From contig NC_003076.8 in the NCBI RefSeq assembly GCF_000001735.4, positions 4,030,001-4,094,000 on the forward strand: a stretch of 64,000 nucleotides of DNA. The letters are read 5' to 3'. The notes beneath the pieces are model-generated. The model did no database searches and was not told where the DNA came from. It was given only the letters and a program-made list of their open reading frames with translations. The position numbers were made by a program, and so were the translations under genes. The DNA comes from Arabidopsis thaliana (taxonomy: Eukaryota > Streptophyta > Magnoliopsida > Brassicales > Brassicaceae). Positions 12,845 through 27,067 of this stretch are shown in pieces; position 1 is the first letter of the stretch; each line of letters begins with the position of its first letter.

Positions 12845-12851
12845 TATAAAA
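12845..12851 (+). promoter_or_regulatory. TATA box of the DUF604 gene
   Basis: TATAAAA lies 50 bases before the start codon at 12901, so the leader would be very short (about 20-25 nt). There is no experimental start-site information. Confidence 0.5.
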
Positions 12852-12900
12852 AGTCAGACACATTTTCTACCAAATCATTTTGTGAAATTTGAGTCTCTCA

Positions 12901-14583
12901 ATGGCATTTAAGAACAATAACAATACCAAACTAACCAAAATTATCAGTCACATCTCTCAAAACCTATCATTATCTACCTTATGGAAATCCTTAACAGTTT
13001 CCGGTGCTCTACTTTTCTTGTTACACACATTTGCATTCAACAATCCTCATAAAATGATGACCCATAACCTTTTTGCGCCTCTTGACCTTAGTTTCTCCTC
13101 CTCTTCATCTTCCTCCTCCTCGTCAGTATCATTGTCCTTGCAAATAACAAGAGAGCCTCCAACAAATATCAGCCATCTATTTTTTGTCATTGTTGGTAGT
13201 ACAAAGACTTGGAGATATAGGAGAGGCTACATAGAGCCTTGGTGGAGACCAAACATTACAAAAGGATATGTCTTCCTCGAAAGACCACCTGGCCCTGATC
13301 TCTTGCCTTGGCCTCAACAATCTCCTCCCTTCTCTGTCAACAAAGAGTCATTCATCACAAACAAATTCAAGACTCAGATCCGCCTTTTTTATTCGCTTCA
13401 AGAGTCTTTTAAGAAGGCGTCCAAAGAGACAAGATGGTTTGTGATAGGAGATGATGATACTCTCTTCTTCTTGGACAATTTGGTGAAAGCTCTCGACCGA
13501 TATAACCACAAGAAGCACTATTACGTCGGAATGAACTCCGAAAACGTTTGGTCCAACGCGATTTTCGCTTTTGACATGGGATATGGAGGCGGCGGATACG
13601 CATTGAGCTATCCAACCGTAGTAACACTTCTCAGCAACATGGAAGAATGTATCAAAAGATACCTTGGAGTTTACAGCGATCTTCTCTCATTTCGTTGCTT
13701 GGCCGACTTGGGAATTGATCTTACTTTAGAGAAAGGCATGCACCAGGTAGGGTTGTTCAGTCCAAATTTATCAGTTGTTTAGTGTGAAAAGAGTGACTAA
13801 AATAGTAACCAAAGATTCTTGTGTCTCACTCTGTCTTCCTTGTGGTGTATATTACATACCAGAATGATCTACACGGTGACATATCAGGTCTGTTATCAGC
13901 TCATCCTCAGTCTCCTCTTATCAGCCTCCACCATTTCGATGTAATAGACCCGATATTCCCAGGCATGAACCGCCAGCAATCCGTGAACCACCTCATGGAA
14001 ACCGCGAAAACCGACCAGTCCCGTGTCTTGCAACAAACAATATGTTACCAAAGAGGATATAACTGGTCAGTCTCTGTCTCTTGGGGCTACTCAGTCCACA
14101 TTTACCAATCTATATACCCAAGAAGCCACCTGAAACGCCCTCTCGAAACATTCCGACCATGGAAGGATGTTAGAATACCGGCGTATGGATTTAACACTAG
14201 ACGGGTGACGAATGATCCTTGCGAAATGCCTCGTCAGTTTTTCTTTGATTCAGTTGTGGAAGACAAGAACCAAAGCTTGGTAACTACCATCTACAAGATG
14301 AAAATGGAAAGGCGTTTGCCTCCTTGTTTGCTAAATGGCAACCATTCTTCTCGTAACATTACACAAGTCCGAGTCATTGCTACTACTATGCACAAGATGG
14401 TAACCACTAGACCCTCTATACTCTTTTAATCAAATCATTAATCAATTTCTATATTATCTGAAGTCAACTTCAAATATTAAACAGGTTGAGGGAATCGAAT
14501 GTTGCGATGTGCAAAATGTTAACAGTACGGAGATTTTGGAAGTGAAGATAAGAGATTGTCATATAGATGAAGCTCTTGCTTAG
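12901..14583 (+). CDS. DUF604 fringe-related glycosyltransferase
   Basis: Three exons, 12901-13746, 13863-14399 and 14485-14583, total 1482 nt and 493 aa. The start is the ATG at 12901; an in-frame TTG 12 bases upstream is not used. There is a short cytosolic tail and one membrane anchor (LTVSGALLFLLHTFAF, about residues 31-46), typical of type II Golgi transferases, followed by a poly-Ser stem. The catalytic part has WFVIGDDDTLFF, where DDD is the metal/nucleotide-sugar binding motif of the fringe/GT31 type. GYGGGGYALSYP and LGVYSDLLSFRCLADLG follow, then the Cys-rich C-terminus with RPPCLLN-like and CCDV elements. The donor, acceptor and pathway are unknown. Confidence 0.9.
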
Positions 14584-14949
14584 ACTAAGTCTTATGATAC
14601 ATGTAATCATCAACTATGATTGATCTGAAAATCTTTTTCATTTGTATAACAACAGCATCTGTCATTTATTGATATGCTGTACAAGTTCCAACCTGTTGAG
14701 AAAATCAGATCCCAAATGGGGGGAATCAAGCGGTTTCAAACCCCAAATGCATAAAGTCTTTACGTGGTTTGTGAAAATAGCCTTAGTTTGCATTGAAAAA
14801 TCGACTAATTTCCTAGAAAGAGGACCAACATAGAACAACGAAACGGCCCCAAAATCAGAAACAATCGTATGAAGACAAAAGTAGTGTGCGTATACATAAG
14901 TCGAAAGACCATGTCAGAATCGGGCACATCCGGTTCTTATTCCGCTTCA

Positions 14950-17290
14950 TCAGTGAGATTTCTGGATACCAATGAGGCGGGCATAATCCACCCATCTGTG
15001 ACACCGACAAAAAGAAACATGTGAATTAAAACTGCTGAAAACAGTGAGTGAGAACAAGCTAAGGTTTGGGTTTTAAAACAACTTACAATAAGGAACCCAA
15101 GAATGTGTTGCCTGTTCTAACTGCAAAGCACAACGCACTGAGTGCAAGTTTGTGTTGGTGTAGCATTGGCTCCAGGAGACGTTGTTCAATCACACCAGCC
15201 ACTATTTGGTACCTGTTCATTTCAAACCACATCTCTTTACATTATCCAATCTAAATGCTACTACAATGAGCTATTAAACTTTTTTATCCTTCTCGACTTC
15301 TTTAGTAAAGTTTAGTAGAAAAAAACTCAGTACCTTAGGTTGCTAGAAACTGCCATGTAGACACCATATGCAACACTTGTGGAGACTATCGGAACAGTTT
15401 CGACTTCACCTTCAGAATTCTGGTCCACAGCTTTTCGTGCTTTTATGAATGCATTTGTAATAGCAGTACCAACCTAACCAATTTTACAGATTTCGTTAAG
15501 TCAAAAGAATGTAGAAACGAAATGTCAAGGAACTTATGGAAACTATCCATTTTTTTTACTCACCAGCGATGATGTGGTGCCAACGGCAAACAGCTTAGCT
15601 CCATTGCGCTGCATAACATATACAGACAATATATATTATCCAGAAATAGGCAGCTTTAAAAAATCAACTAAAGCGTGGTACACTATTAAGATCACATAGG
15701 AAGAAGTTGAAAGAAACCACACACCGTTATAGCACCTAGCCTTTGCAAGAGAGTATATGAGGTTCCGGAGAGAGCAACCTGCAGCAAACACATAGAATAA
15801 TTTGACGAGAACGAGCTTTTGTAAACTTATCATGCATGTGCAAAACAATTCTTTTACAAAGAATTATACCTGGAAGGCATTGTCTGGGCAGTTGTGGAAA
15901 AACTTGGATATACCTCCAGCAGTAAGTGCGAGAGGTGGTCGAAGAGAAACGGTAGGAGCAGGAAGATAAACCAACATGAAATCAGCAATAATAGCCATCG
16001 CCTAATAAAGAAAAGAAAGAAGTAAAACAGTGCATTCAGCTTAAGTCCAATATCATTCAGCAGAGAAACATAGCAGTGACAAAACTACTGTGTATGTATT
16101 TGCCAGATAGTTCAAGGAACTTTGACTTACAAAGTGACAAAGCAGTAAAGGGTGACCTTTTACTTTTATGTTTCTCCAAATTTGCTATTGAACAGTTCAA
16201 ATATTGGCTCTTACCTCAGAGACAAATCAAATCTCAACTACTTTCATAGTCACGCAAAAACATATGGTGAAAATTTGCAGACCCCATAACAACCACAAAC
16301 TACCCTTAACCTTTCGTCTACCCGAATGGGTCACCTAAAAGATTTTTGTTCTCAATTTTCTCATCCATCCCTACCATCTCATAATTTCTCATAGTAAGTT
16401 CCTGCGATCTGACAAGGACACTTAAACAGAAAGTCACCAAAGGAAAAAGTGAGCAAGAAGAATGATTACCACATCGGCAAAGACAACTTCAAGTTCATTG
16501 AAGAAGTTTTCTCTACGCCGTTCATACTCAGCAGCAGTCTGTAACAAAACAAGCAACACATTATGATAAATATCAGCTTGCTCTGGTAGCATTTCAGAGA
16601 GAACAAAAGGTGCTCGATTTGTTAAGCAGCCAAGTCACGATTAAAAACCAAAAGCAATCCAGAAATCAGATAAAGAAGGAAAATAAAAATCGAAACTTGC
16701 AAGTCAAATTAGTTATCAAGTGAATAAGAGAAAGGAGAGACCTTGGTGAAGATTCCAACACCACATTCCATGGCGAGTTTAGCCATGAAGAGATCATCAG
16801 CCAACAATCTTTCCCTAAACCCACCAAACTGCATCAGCCACCGCATCACAGCCGATTTCTGAAGCTCCAGGAACCGAGTGATAACCGATCCAGGAATCCG
16901 ACCCGCCTCAATAGCAGCCGCTAGATCTTTGGGAAGACTCTCCAATTCAATCCCAGACTCCTTCAACAAAAGCATCGCCTCGTTCCTGTTCCTATCCCTG
17001 TCCTCGTCACCGTGTCCATCTCCATCATTCTTACCTCCATCGCCACCACCACCACCACCACTAAGACCTCCTCCGTTGTTATCAGAGCCGCCGTTACCAC
17101 TTGAAGCGGATAAAACAGGGGTAATAGGTACACGGCGGTTAAAAGAGATTGACTTTGCAGAGATTACACCGTTAAAAGAGGAAGATGAAGAGAGTCTAGG
17201 AAACGAAGCGATGTGAGGCCATGTCAGATTGGATTCAGAGATAGCTGTGTTCGGTGTTGGAACACAGAAGAAGCAGGAAGCGATTGCCAT
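14950..17290 (-). CDS. RER4: RETICULATA-related 4, chloroplast envelope DUF3411 protein
   Basis: Eight exons: 17290-16742, 16538-16470, 16001-15870, 15778-15725, 15608-15564, 15473-15334, 15212-15087 and 14995-14950. They sum to 1161 nt and 386 aa ending in LIGIQKSH. The N-terminus is Ser-rich with few acidic residues, consistent with a chloroplast transit peptide, followed by a Gly/Asp-rich spacer. The DUF3411 region starts about residue 105 (LLKESGIELESLPKDLAAAI). It continues with FGGFRERLLADDLFMAKLAM, ENFFNELEVVFADV, membrane-compatible stretches (AIIADFMLVYLPAP) and a Gly-rich core. Family knowledge: RETICULATA proteins sit in the plastid inner envelope and affect leaf mesophyll and vein patterning. 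Biochemical activity is unknown. Confidence 0.92.
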
Positions 17291-17816
17291 TGATGCTACA
17301 GACAGCGAGAAACGAAAAAGAGATCTTTGAAACTGGAACTGAAACTGAAAGTCGTCTGGTTCAGTCTCTCTCTCTGTAGGTAGAGGCGGACGATTGAGAG
17401 AAGTGGAGAGTCAGCGAAAAAGAAGAATCTTTCTTTCGGAGTTTTAAGGGTTTTTTCTTATTTTATATATCTGGTGGACCTCACTATCGAGAGAATCCAA
17501 CTGGCGCGTGTCTTTCACGAAGCATCTTACACCATCTTATAAATATATGAATTACAATCACAAAACTCGTATCTTTGGAATCTCAGAAACTTGTTCGACA
17601 TCATCATCAATCACATCGCTGTCCATTGAAGAACTTTTCAAACAAATTGAAAGCCCTAAACAAAACCTACGACCACGACCAATCTTTCTATCATTACCGT
17701 GTTAAATGCTTATAGAACATAATAGTTATTTCTTTTTGACAATGCTGACGCTTCTTTCTTCTTCTTCTTCTGCTGCTGCTTTTTCAAAAAGATTCAAACT
17801 TTTGTCTCTTGCTTTC
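17291..17816. other. Intergenic: RER4 leader/promoter and CPK7 3' flank
   Basis: The left 200 bases are the CT-rich leader and promoter of RER4. The right part is the likely CPK7 3' UTR. I see no separate gene here. Confidence 0.55.
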
Positions 17817-20035
<2,219 letters not shown>

Positions 20036-21057
20036 CTAATCAAATCTCAAGGTTCCTGAAAAACCCAGAAAGATTAAAACTTTGAGCACTGTTCTTCAAG
20101 GTTCCATTAGTAACTTAAGCCAATAACTATTTCTAATTAACAACATATCCTAAATCAAACAGAACCCTAATCTAATATACTCAAACCAGATTAGTAAACC
20201 CTAGCTAAGATCAAAGACAAGGGAAAGAGGGAAAACACAGACCTCAGAACTTATAATGGGTAGAAACATTTAAATGGGTATAAATCAGTTGAAGCAAAAG
20301 AAGATATGTAGCTAAAAAGGATAAATTAAAGAGAAAAGTCATCATACGCTGTGAGGAAAAACAAATGCAGTGATAGAGAGAGAAGAAGAGAGGAAGAAGA
20401 CGAGTCAAAGTCTTCCTCTTTCTCTCTCTTCTTCAAATGACAAAACACACAAATTGACTCTCTTCTTCTTCTTCTTCTTCTTGCTTGCGGGGATTCAAAG
20501 AATGACAACTCTTAATTTTTTATGTGTTTCCATATTCTCTTTCATATGCTCTTCGTGTTTTTTGTTGATATAAATAATCGATCTGCCCGTTGTAGATTTA
20601 ACAACTTCTTTTTTTTCACTGTCCTTTTCAAATCTGGTTTATATGCAAACTTGAAACTTCCATGAGCAAACTATGCAACTTATTGCAAGCTGTTTTTTTT
20701 TTCTTTGCAAAACATAATGTTTAATAGGTTTCTTCTACTTTCTAATCACTCTCCTCCGGTCAAATAATGTTTAAGTTGGCGAAAACAGAGAATTTGACTA
20801 CAAATCTGAAGCATTGTTATAGCCTTGTTAACACTTTGTGGTCAGAAAGGCAAACGATTAAGCAAACGTATTTTTCAATTTTGCAAAAGAGAAAAAAAAG
20901 GTCAAAGAATAAAAACAAGACCTACTTGCTATTCCTTAGTCTCTTGTCTCCAAAATCTAACACCTAACATAACTCGCTCTTTGTACATTCATCATAACTG
21001 TTAAACCCACACAATATGAGACTCTGACAAGAACAACTAGCAAACACAAAAACGAAA
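20036..21057. other. Intergenic: CPK7 leader/promoter and NF-YA1 3' flank
   Basis: Bases up to about 20500 hold the CPK7 leader, with CT/GA-rich stretches at 20378-20500. The remainder is AT-rich, and its right end falls in the NF-YA1 3' UTR. No coding sequence is supported. Confidence 0.55.
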
Positions 21058-21078
21058 AAGCCAAGAATGATTTGCCGG
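21058..21078 (-). promoter_or_regulatory. miR169-complementary site in the NF-YA1 3' UTR
   Basis: The plus strand reads AAGCCAAGAATGATTTGCCGG, which resembles the miR169 family sequence as I recall it (a core of AGCCAAGGATGACTTGCC). The NF-YA1 transcript is on the minus strand, so its 3' UTR is complementary to miR169, 69 bases past the stop codon. Relative to miR169 there is one G:U pair, one internal mismatch and end mismatches. Known biology: miR169 targets the 3' UTR of most NF-YA mRNAs. Confidence 0.85.
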
Positions 21079-21146
21079 TTTGAGGCAATGATTATATTAG
21101 CCAAAGTGTGTGTCTCTCTCTCCTCTCAGAGCTTTGGCTTTTTTTA

Positions 21147-22961
21147 TTATGGTGCACCAGAAGAATTCAGGGTCTCATTAGAGTCTGTCTCAACTTGTTC
21201 AGAGCCTGATGAGTTGGTTGCTGAACCCCTTTCTCTGTCTCTCCCTCCTGCATCCTCTCCCGCTTCTACCTCACTTTTCTTCGCAAACCGGCCTCCACTC
21301 GCTCGTGCCCTTCTCATTGCATGCTTGTGTCTTGACTCGTGAAGATATGGCTGTCGCATTTCAAACATAGTCAATACAAGTTTACCGAGCGACAAACCAA
21401 ACTTGCAAATTCTTAATGCTCATTATCAATCCTTCATATAGCATGGGTCCACTTCTATTATGGACTCTACACCATCCTTAGATTACCAGGACACCAATCA
21501 AGTACAATTTTCATAAATGAGAAAAAAATACCTTTCTGTCCCGGATGACTTTCCTCTCTAGCTCTGCCTTGGCACGTGCTTTTCTTCGCCTTAGAATTCC
21601 CTCGTACTGCTTTGCATTCACATAAACGGGCTCTTGTGCCATGTCAAGTGGCAGAGCTGTTCTTTCACGAGGCATTCCAAGATATGGACGAAAACCCTGT
21701 TTAAACCAATGAACAAAATAAATGCAACAAATAGACTCAGATCATCGAAAACTTTACATATAACTTATAAGACCCCAAGAATCCCCATTAGTTGTTCTCG
21801 ATAATTTCAGATATAACTTTGGATTCTCAGTTATTTCAGAAATGAACTTTAAAAGCATCTCACTGACTATTGCTGAACCCAGACACATTCCAACAGTAAA
21901 TAAAATCACCACAAACGGGTACTTAGTGGCAAAAGCGCACATACATCAAATAAACACTGCACCATATGGAACTATTGTAGAGATTGAAAGAGGTTTCGAC
22001 AAGATACCAATTGCTGATGACCATATGCTCCCATCAATCCCCCATAATATGGATCCTGATATGGGTTTGGGACACAAGCCTGTAAGGAAGTTTTGAGTTT
22101 ATCATACATATGAAAAGGGCGTTATACAAGATAAATCCTTTTGAGGGACCAATAAGAAGTCAATTTAACAGCTCAAGAACTCATAAAGCATATATATATA
22201 TATATTAAGGAATGAGAGGAAACCACATACGATATAGTGTCCAACAAGCTCTGGTGGTTGTACAAGTGGCTGATCATGCATGTTACGGATAGAGAGCGCT
22301 GGGTCATTTCCTTCCATTCCGTGATTATCTACTGAAGTTGAAGAAAGACACCATTACAAACAAAATAAAGAAATCACAATGCACATATCAACGAGACAGA
22401 ATCTCCTTGGCATGGATAGAACTATGAAACCCTACAATTACAATGCAAGTATATTTCAAGGACCAGATTCATGAACTTGACACGCCCTATAGTGCCGAAT
22501 CACACAAATGCCCATTTAATTTCCCTGCCTGCTTGAGGAACAACTCTTCACCAAGTTGCAACATTCCGAACGTGGAACAACATCACTTTCGACAGTGATC
22601 ACTAGGTCATCCAGTAAAACAGTACTGCAGAAATGATGAATATGAACAATACACCAAGTAGGCCTAAAGACCAAGAACTCAAACCTGAACGAGAGGAAGT
22701 TGCAGCTTGTGAATCCTTCCAAGTGCCATCGTTTTCACCATTCAACGCACCGTCTTCAGATGCTGAATGAACATCGTTTGACTCGGAACCATTGGGGCAA
22801 TCCAAAGAAGAGGAATTTGATGGAATTCCAGAAGGTCTCGCTTGAGGTACAACACCAAAGGAGTTGTTTTTCCACCAGGGCTCTGCATACATCATCGGCT
22901 GCTGAACAGCATGGTGATTATTGACTTCCTCTTCGTTTTCTCTTCCCGGTTTTGATTGCAT
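21147..22961 (-). CDS. NF-YA1: NF-YA1, CCAAT-binding factor subunit A (HAP2A)
   Basis: Five coding exons: 22961-22685, 22331-22231, 22079-22008, 21696-21532 and 21350-21147. They total 819 nt and 272 aa. Exon 1 is Asn/Gln/Ser-rich. The conserved core spans exons 4 and 5. [20 protein letters not shown] is the A1 helix that binds the NF-YB/NF-YC dimer. The linker is [20 protein letters not shown] and the A2 part is [15 protein letters not shown], which reads the CCAAT box. A 5'-UTR intron is clear: donor at 23277 and acceptor ending at 22964, two bases before the ATG. Regulation by miR169 is expected from the 3'-UTR site. Confidence 0.96.
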
Positions 22962-24493
22962 CTCTACATAATCAAGTCAACACATGTTCAGTAACCAATT
23001 CAAAATCCAATCAAAAAAAAAAATTCATCACTAAAACCGTGAAAAAGATACAGACTCCAACTACAAAAAAAAGAGAGCAATTTTAGGGCTATGAAGCAAT
23101 GCAGAAGCATGCAAAAATATGAGAAAGCACCAAAATCTCACATGTCTCGAATTTACACTCTAAACCTACATAAGCTCGTAATATTCAAGAGATTCTTTAG
23201 CCACCTGCATCAATTTTTTCAATCCCTTCACGAATTCTAGCAAACAAAATTTCAAAAACAGAAAAAATTGAACATACCAGTGGAAATTCACAGCAGAGCA
23301 CTCTTTTGCAATCGCCTTCGAAGAAGATTAACTTCTTTCAGAAATCAAAAAACCCTGAGGTGAATTTAATCGATCACGATTTTGCAGAGTTTAAAGAGAA
23401 GAAAAAATTGACCTTGAAAAAAAATCAGAATCGAACAGAACCAGAGAAGAAGTTGGTGAAGGAGAATCGATTCAGAAAACCCGACAGCCGGCAGGAATGG
23501 AGAATTTCGTAGAAGAAAAGTGAAATTGGGCGAGAAGAAAACCCTAGATTTTGGGGATTTTTCTTTTTTGCCAGAATTGTGGTTTTTGATATTAAGTAAT
23601 TTATTGAAAAATCGAAATAGAGTAAGTTATATGATGATGATGAATTTACACAAAAGACCGAGATTTGATAAGATCACTTACGAAAGTGAAAAATCTTTTT
23701 GCCACGTGGCGCTCTATGAAAGATGCCAGCGCGCGCAGATCTGGGATCTTCTCCGGCTGACGTTATCATAGGTTCATTTTTAATTTGTTTTGTTTTTTCT
23801 TATATACTAGAAAGAAATTAAATTTCTTTTAAAAAACAGGAGAAATTTGGGTCCAAGTGACACGCAAGTGATGGGCTGGGACGAGGGACACCTGTAAAAT
23901 GTGGGGACCCTATTGGCAAAAACAATTAAAAGATTTTTTTTTGTTAAAGAAATAAGTTAATTAGTTCAATATTTGTAATTTCTTTCTTTCACAAAATAAT
24001 ATAAAGTGTTTTCCCTTCATGAAAAAAATATAGTTGTTTTAAGAAAATAATAATAATAATACAACTGAAAAAAATATTTTCCATAAATAATTGTAGGTAA
24101 AAAAAAAAACTATGAAAAGTTTATTAAAATCATATTAAATGGTTACAAAAGGTAAAATACGTTCGAAGTTTAGTAATTTGGTGTTATTACGGAGATTAAA
24201 GGATCCATAACACATAACATTTATATGAGTTTTGGCCAGATCGTCTTTGTGAACAATAATTGATTTATTTGTTGGAATACTAAACCGAATTGAGAAATTT
24301 CGCTGTGCATTTCTCACTATAACACTTGATGTTGATATCATCATTGATTATGTATTGTTTCAGGGGAACAGATGGTAATTATATTTTCTCTAGTGAAGTG
24401 TTTGTTGTGAGAGCGAAATTAATTAATCGGTCATGGACAAGGGGATACACAAATATGATATGGAAAATGACAAAGCATAATATATAGCATATG

Positions 24494-24525
24494 ACTCAGA
24501 CACTCAGACACTCAGACACTCAACC
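24494..24525. repeat. Octanucleotide microsatellite (ACTCAGAC)
   Basis: Three exact ACTCAGAC units are followed by a diverged fourth (ACTCAACC). Not associated with a gene. Confidence 0.8.
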
Positions 24526-25693
24526 ACCGAACGTTAGCCATTAAAAAAAGGCGAAAATGATGAATCATACGCAATATTTATATTTAGAAAGAAGGTGGGG
24601 AGAAAATAGAGACACTAACTCTTGTTATGCTTTTAAAATATCTTGTTATTTTGAATACTAACATATATTAAGTGGAAACCATTTGATTATATATGTGTAA
24701 TGGTCTACATTTGTGTTTGAAGTGTTATGGTGAACAAAGTTTTGGCCGCCTAGATAAAAGATACCGTTTATCATAGCGGCTAAAGCTTCCCGTGAGCCGT
24801 GAGCGTGCGTTTGACAATCGTGATTCGTGAGTTTAAGGATCGACAGTCGTCGGTATTCAGCTTTTTGCTTATTCAATTTTTTATTTTTTCAGTAAGTGAT
24901 GATATCAATGAATATCAAAGGTCTACACAAACAAACAAAAATATCGTTTATAGTAGAATTGTTTTTAAGATGCTATGGTTTACTTATTTTGTATACCTAG
25001 TTATAATCATCTATAGATATGCCATCTTTAGTATATATCAATCATATTGTTGATCAAAATAACCGCTAAAACGTTTGGTTTTGTTCTAGAGATTATCTAT
25101 AATTTAAACATAAAATCATAACTAAAAACATTAAGCAAACACTTTGAAGTCATTAAAAATATAATTAACATGCAGTTCATACCAACCAAGTTTCGAACTA
25201 GTAAATACTGACATGCAATCCGTTTAACTTTCTTGATTACTATCGCGGTTTTGTGGGAAACAACAAACGTTAACCCGCACATCCATGTGGTACTGACATG
25301 CAATCCGTTTAGATTCTATATTACATACTACAACAAATCATACATTGATACACGCATACTGACTTTTTTTTTCCCCAACCTTAACTTTTCATATACATAT
25401 GATAATTATCCAACATATGTCGATTCATAGTCTTGTCACATGCATCATATAAGTACGTCATTTAATTCATGCAGTGATAAACACCCACAAAACCAAGCTT
25501 TTTAAAATACGAATCGTAAAATAGGCATCACACACACACACACACATATATATACATCAAATCAAAGAGAATTCACGATATATAAACACCAAACCTAAGT
25601 CCTAACATACAAGAAATAATACTATCTACTTCACTTCAACGTACGACTCCAAATAAAATAACAATCGTACGTGATTGAAGACTGGTGTCAATC

Positions 25694-25787
25694 CGATCAT
25701 TGGTGTGTATGAGGATTCTTTTGACATACAAAAGAATACTCGATCATTGGTATGCATAAGGATTCTTTTTCTAATACGAAGAAAATT
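25694..25787. repeat. Imperfect 47-bp tandem duplication with an internal hairpin
   Basis: CGATCATTGG followed by a TG/AT-rich run and GGATTCTTTT occurs at 25694 and again at 25741, a 47-base period. Between them ATTCTTTTG and CAAAAGAAT form an inverted repeat around ACATA. Confidence 0.7.
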
Positions 25788-26331
25788 TCCAAATTTCATT
25801 TTCTTGTTAACTTTTTCTTCAAACCCCACTTTTTATGGCATTCGAACCCGAAGTCATAGCTTATGGGTGGTGGAGTCGAGCCACTAGCCAAAGAATTTAA
25901 AATATTATTCTTTATTTAAAATGTATAAAATATTATATTTAAAAAAAAAAACAAAGACCTGCAGCTGATTGACCACCGTCTAAAGAGTCACTCAAAGTCC
26001 GCTCCTCAAATCCAACGGCTGAGATCGAAGAATCAGATTCTTTATAATTTATAACGTGGATTTGAAACCCGTATTCCAAAACGCTTAAATATACCCTCAC
26101 GCGCCCGCCACCTTCTACCGCTTTATCCCGTCACATACGCTGCAGAGCTCTTTAACCTCTTTACACTATCTCTCACCACTTCTTCCGGTCACACCAGTTA
26201 CCCTCTCATCCGTTTTCGTTTTTTTTTTCTCTCTTTCAAAAATCTCTCAGCTGAGGTTGATCGATCTTCTTCTTCTTCTTCCTCACTCTTTAGATTTGTT
26301 CCTTTTGCATTTTACACTTTTGGATCTGAAA

Positions 26332-26364
26332 ATGTGGTTCTCTGTTTCGCCCGTTACCGTTTAG
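26332..26364 (+). other. Possible 10-codon upstream ORF in the TZF8 leader
   Basis: ATG at 26332 starts MWFSVSPVTV and then TAG. It lies in the first leader exon, before the 5'-UTR intron (about 26418-27038). Its translation is only a possibility. Confidence 0.4.
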
Positions 26365-27067
26365 ATTCAGTTCTGTTTTTTTCTTACCCGATCGCTTGAT
26401 TCGGACTGTGATCTTTGGTAAGCTTTACGTATTAGATTTGCTGAAGAACTTCAGTTTCAAATGATTCTTTTGATTTAGTTTATCAATCTGAAATATATTT
26501 CTGGGTGATTGAGATTTTAAGTCAAAATAGTTTTGAGATTTCGATTGTGGTTGACTGTTCATTGACTTCTTCTTTTTTATTTATCAATTTGTTTCTAATT
26601 AATATGGTTTTTAAGGTTAGTTGGTTATATTGAATCGTCTCTTCTTAAAGTTGTTTATCTGATTTGGTTGGTAGGAATTTTTTTCTGAGTAGAAGAATGT
26701 TTAGCTGAACGATACTGAATCTGATGCTTCTTAGATTTAGTTTTCTTCTGTGTTAATTCATTTCAGAAAAGTTTATTAGATCCGTTTAATTCTTTGAGTC
26801 TTCTTTTGGTAAATCTTCTGACTTTCGTTGTCAAATTCTAATTACTTTGTTTCCTTATTTTCTGGTCAAGTTTTTATTATTATAATCATTTATCAATTCA
26901 ATAGCTTTCCTTAATTGCTGATTTTGATTGACCAATATTTTTTATGATATACCTCTTCTCTACATTGCAAGAAGCATACGTTATTGGTTGATTTCATTAC
27001 CCAAGTAACGTTTTTTATCTTTTGGTTGATTGTTTCAGATCTTTTTTCTTCTCCAGTGCCGTGAAGG

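Larger units (their letters stand above)
23278..26331. other. Intergenic: NF-YA1 promoter to TZF8 promoter
   Basis: The left end is the upstream leader exon and promoter of NF-YA1. The middle is AT-rich and holds short repeats (listed separately) and a tRNA-like relic near 25840. From 26100 a CT-rich promoter and leader for the ankyrin/CCCH gene begins. No coding sequence is supported. Confidence 0.55.

Noticed and set aside
24494..24525. Regular repeat that could suggest an array
   Set aside because: 8-base unit without spacers: a microsatellite, not a CRISPR array, which is not expected in a plant nucleus.
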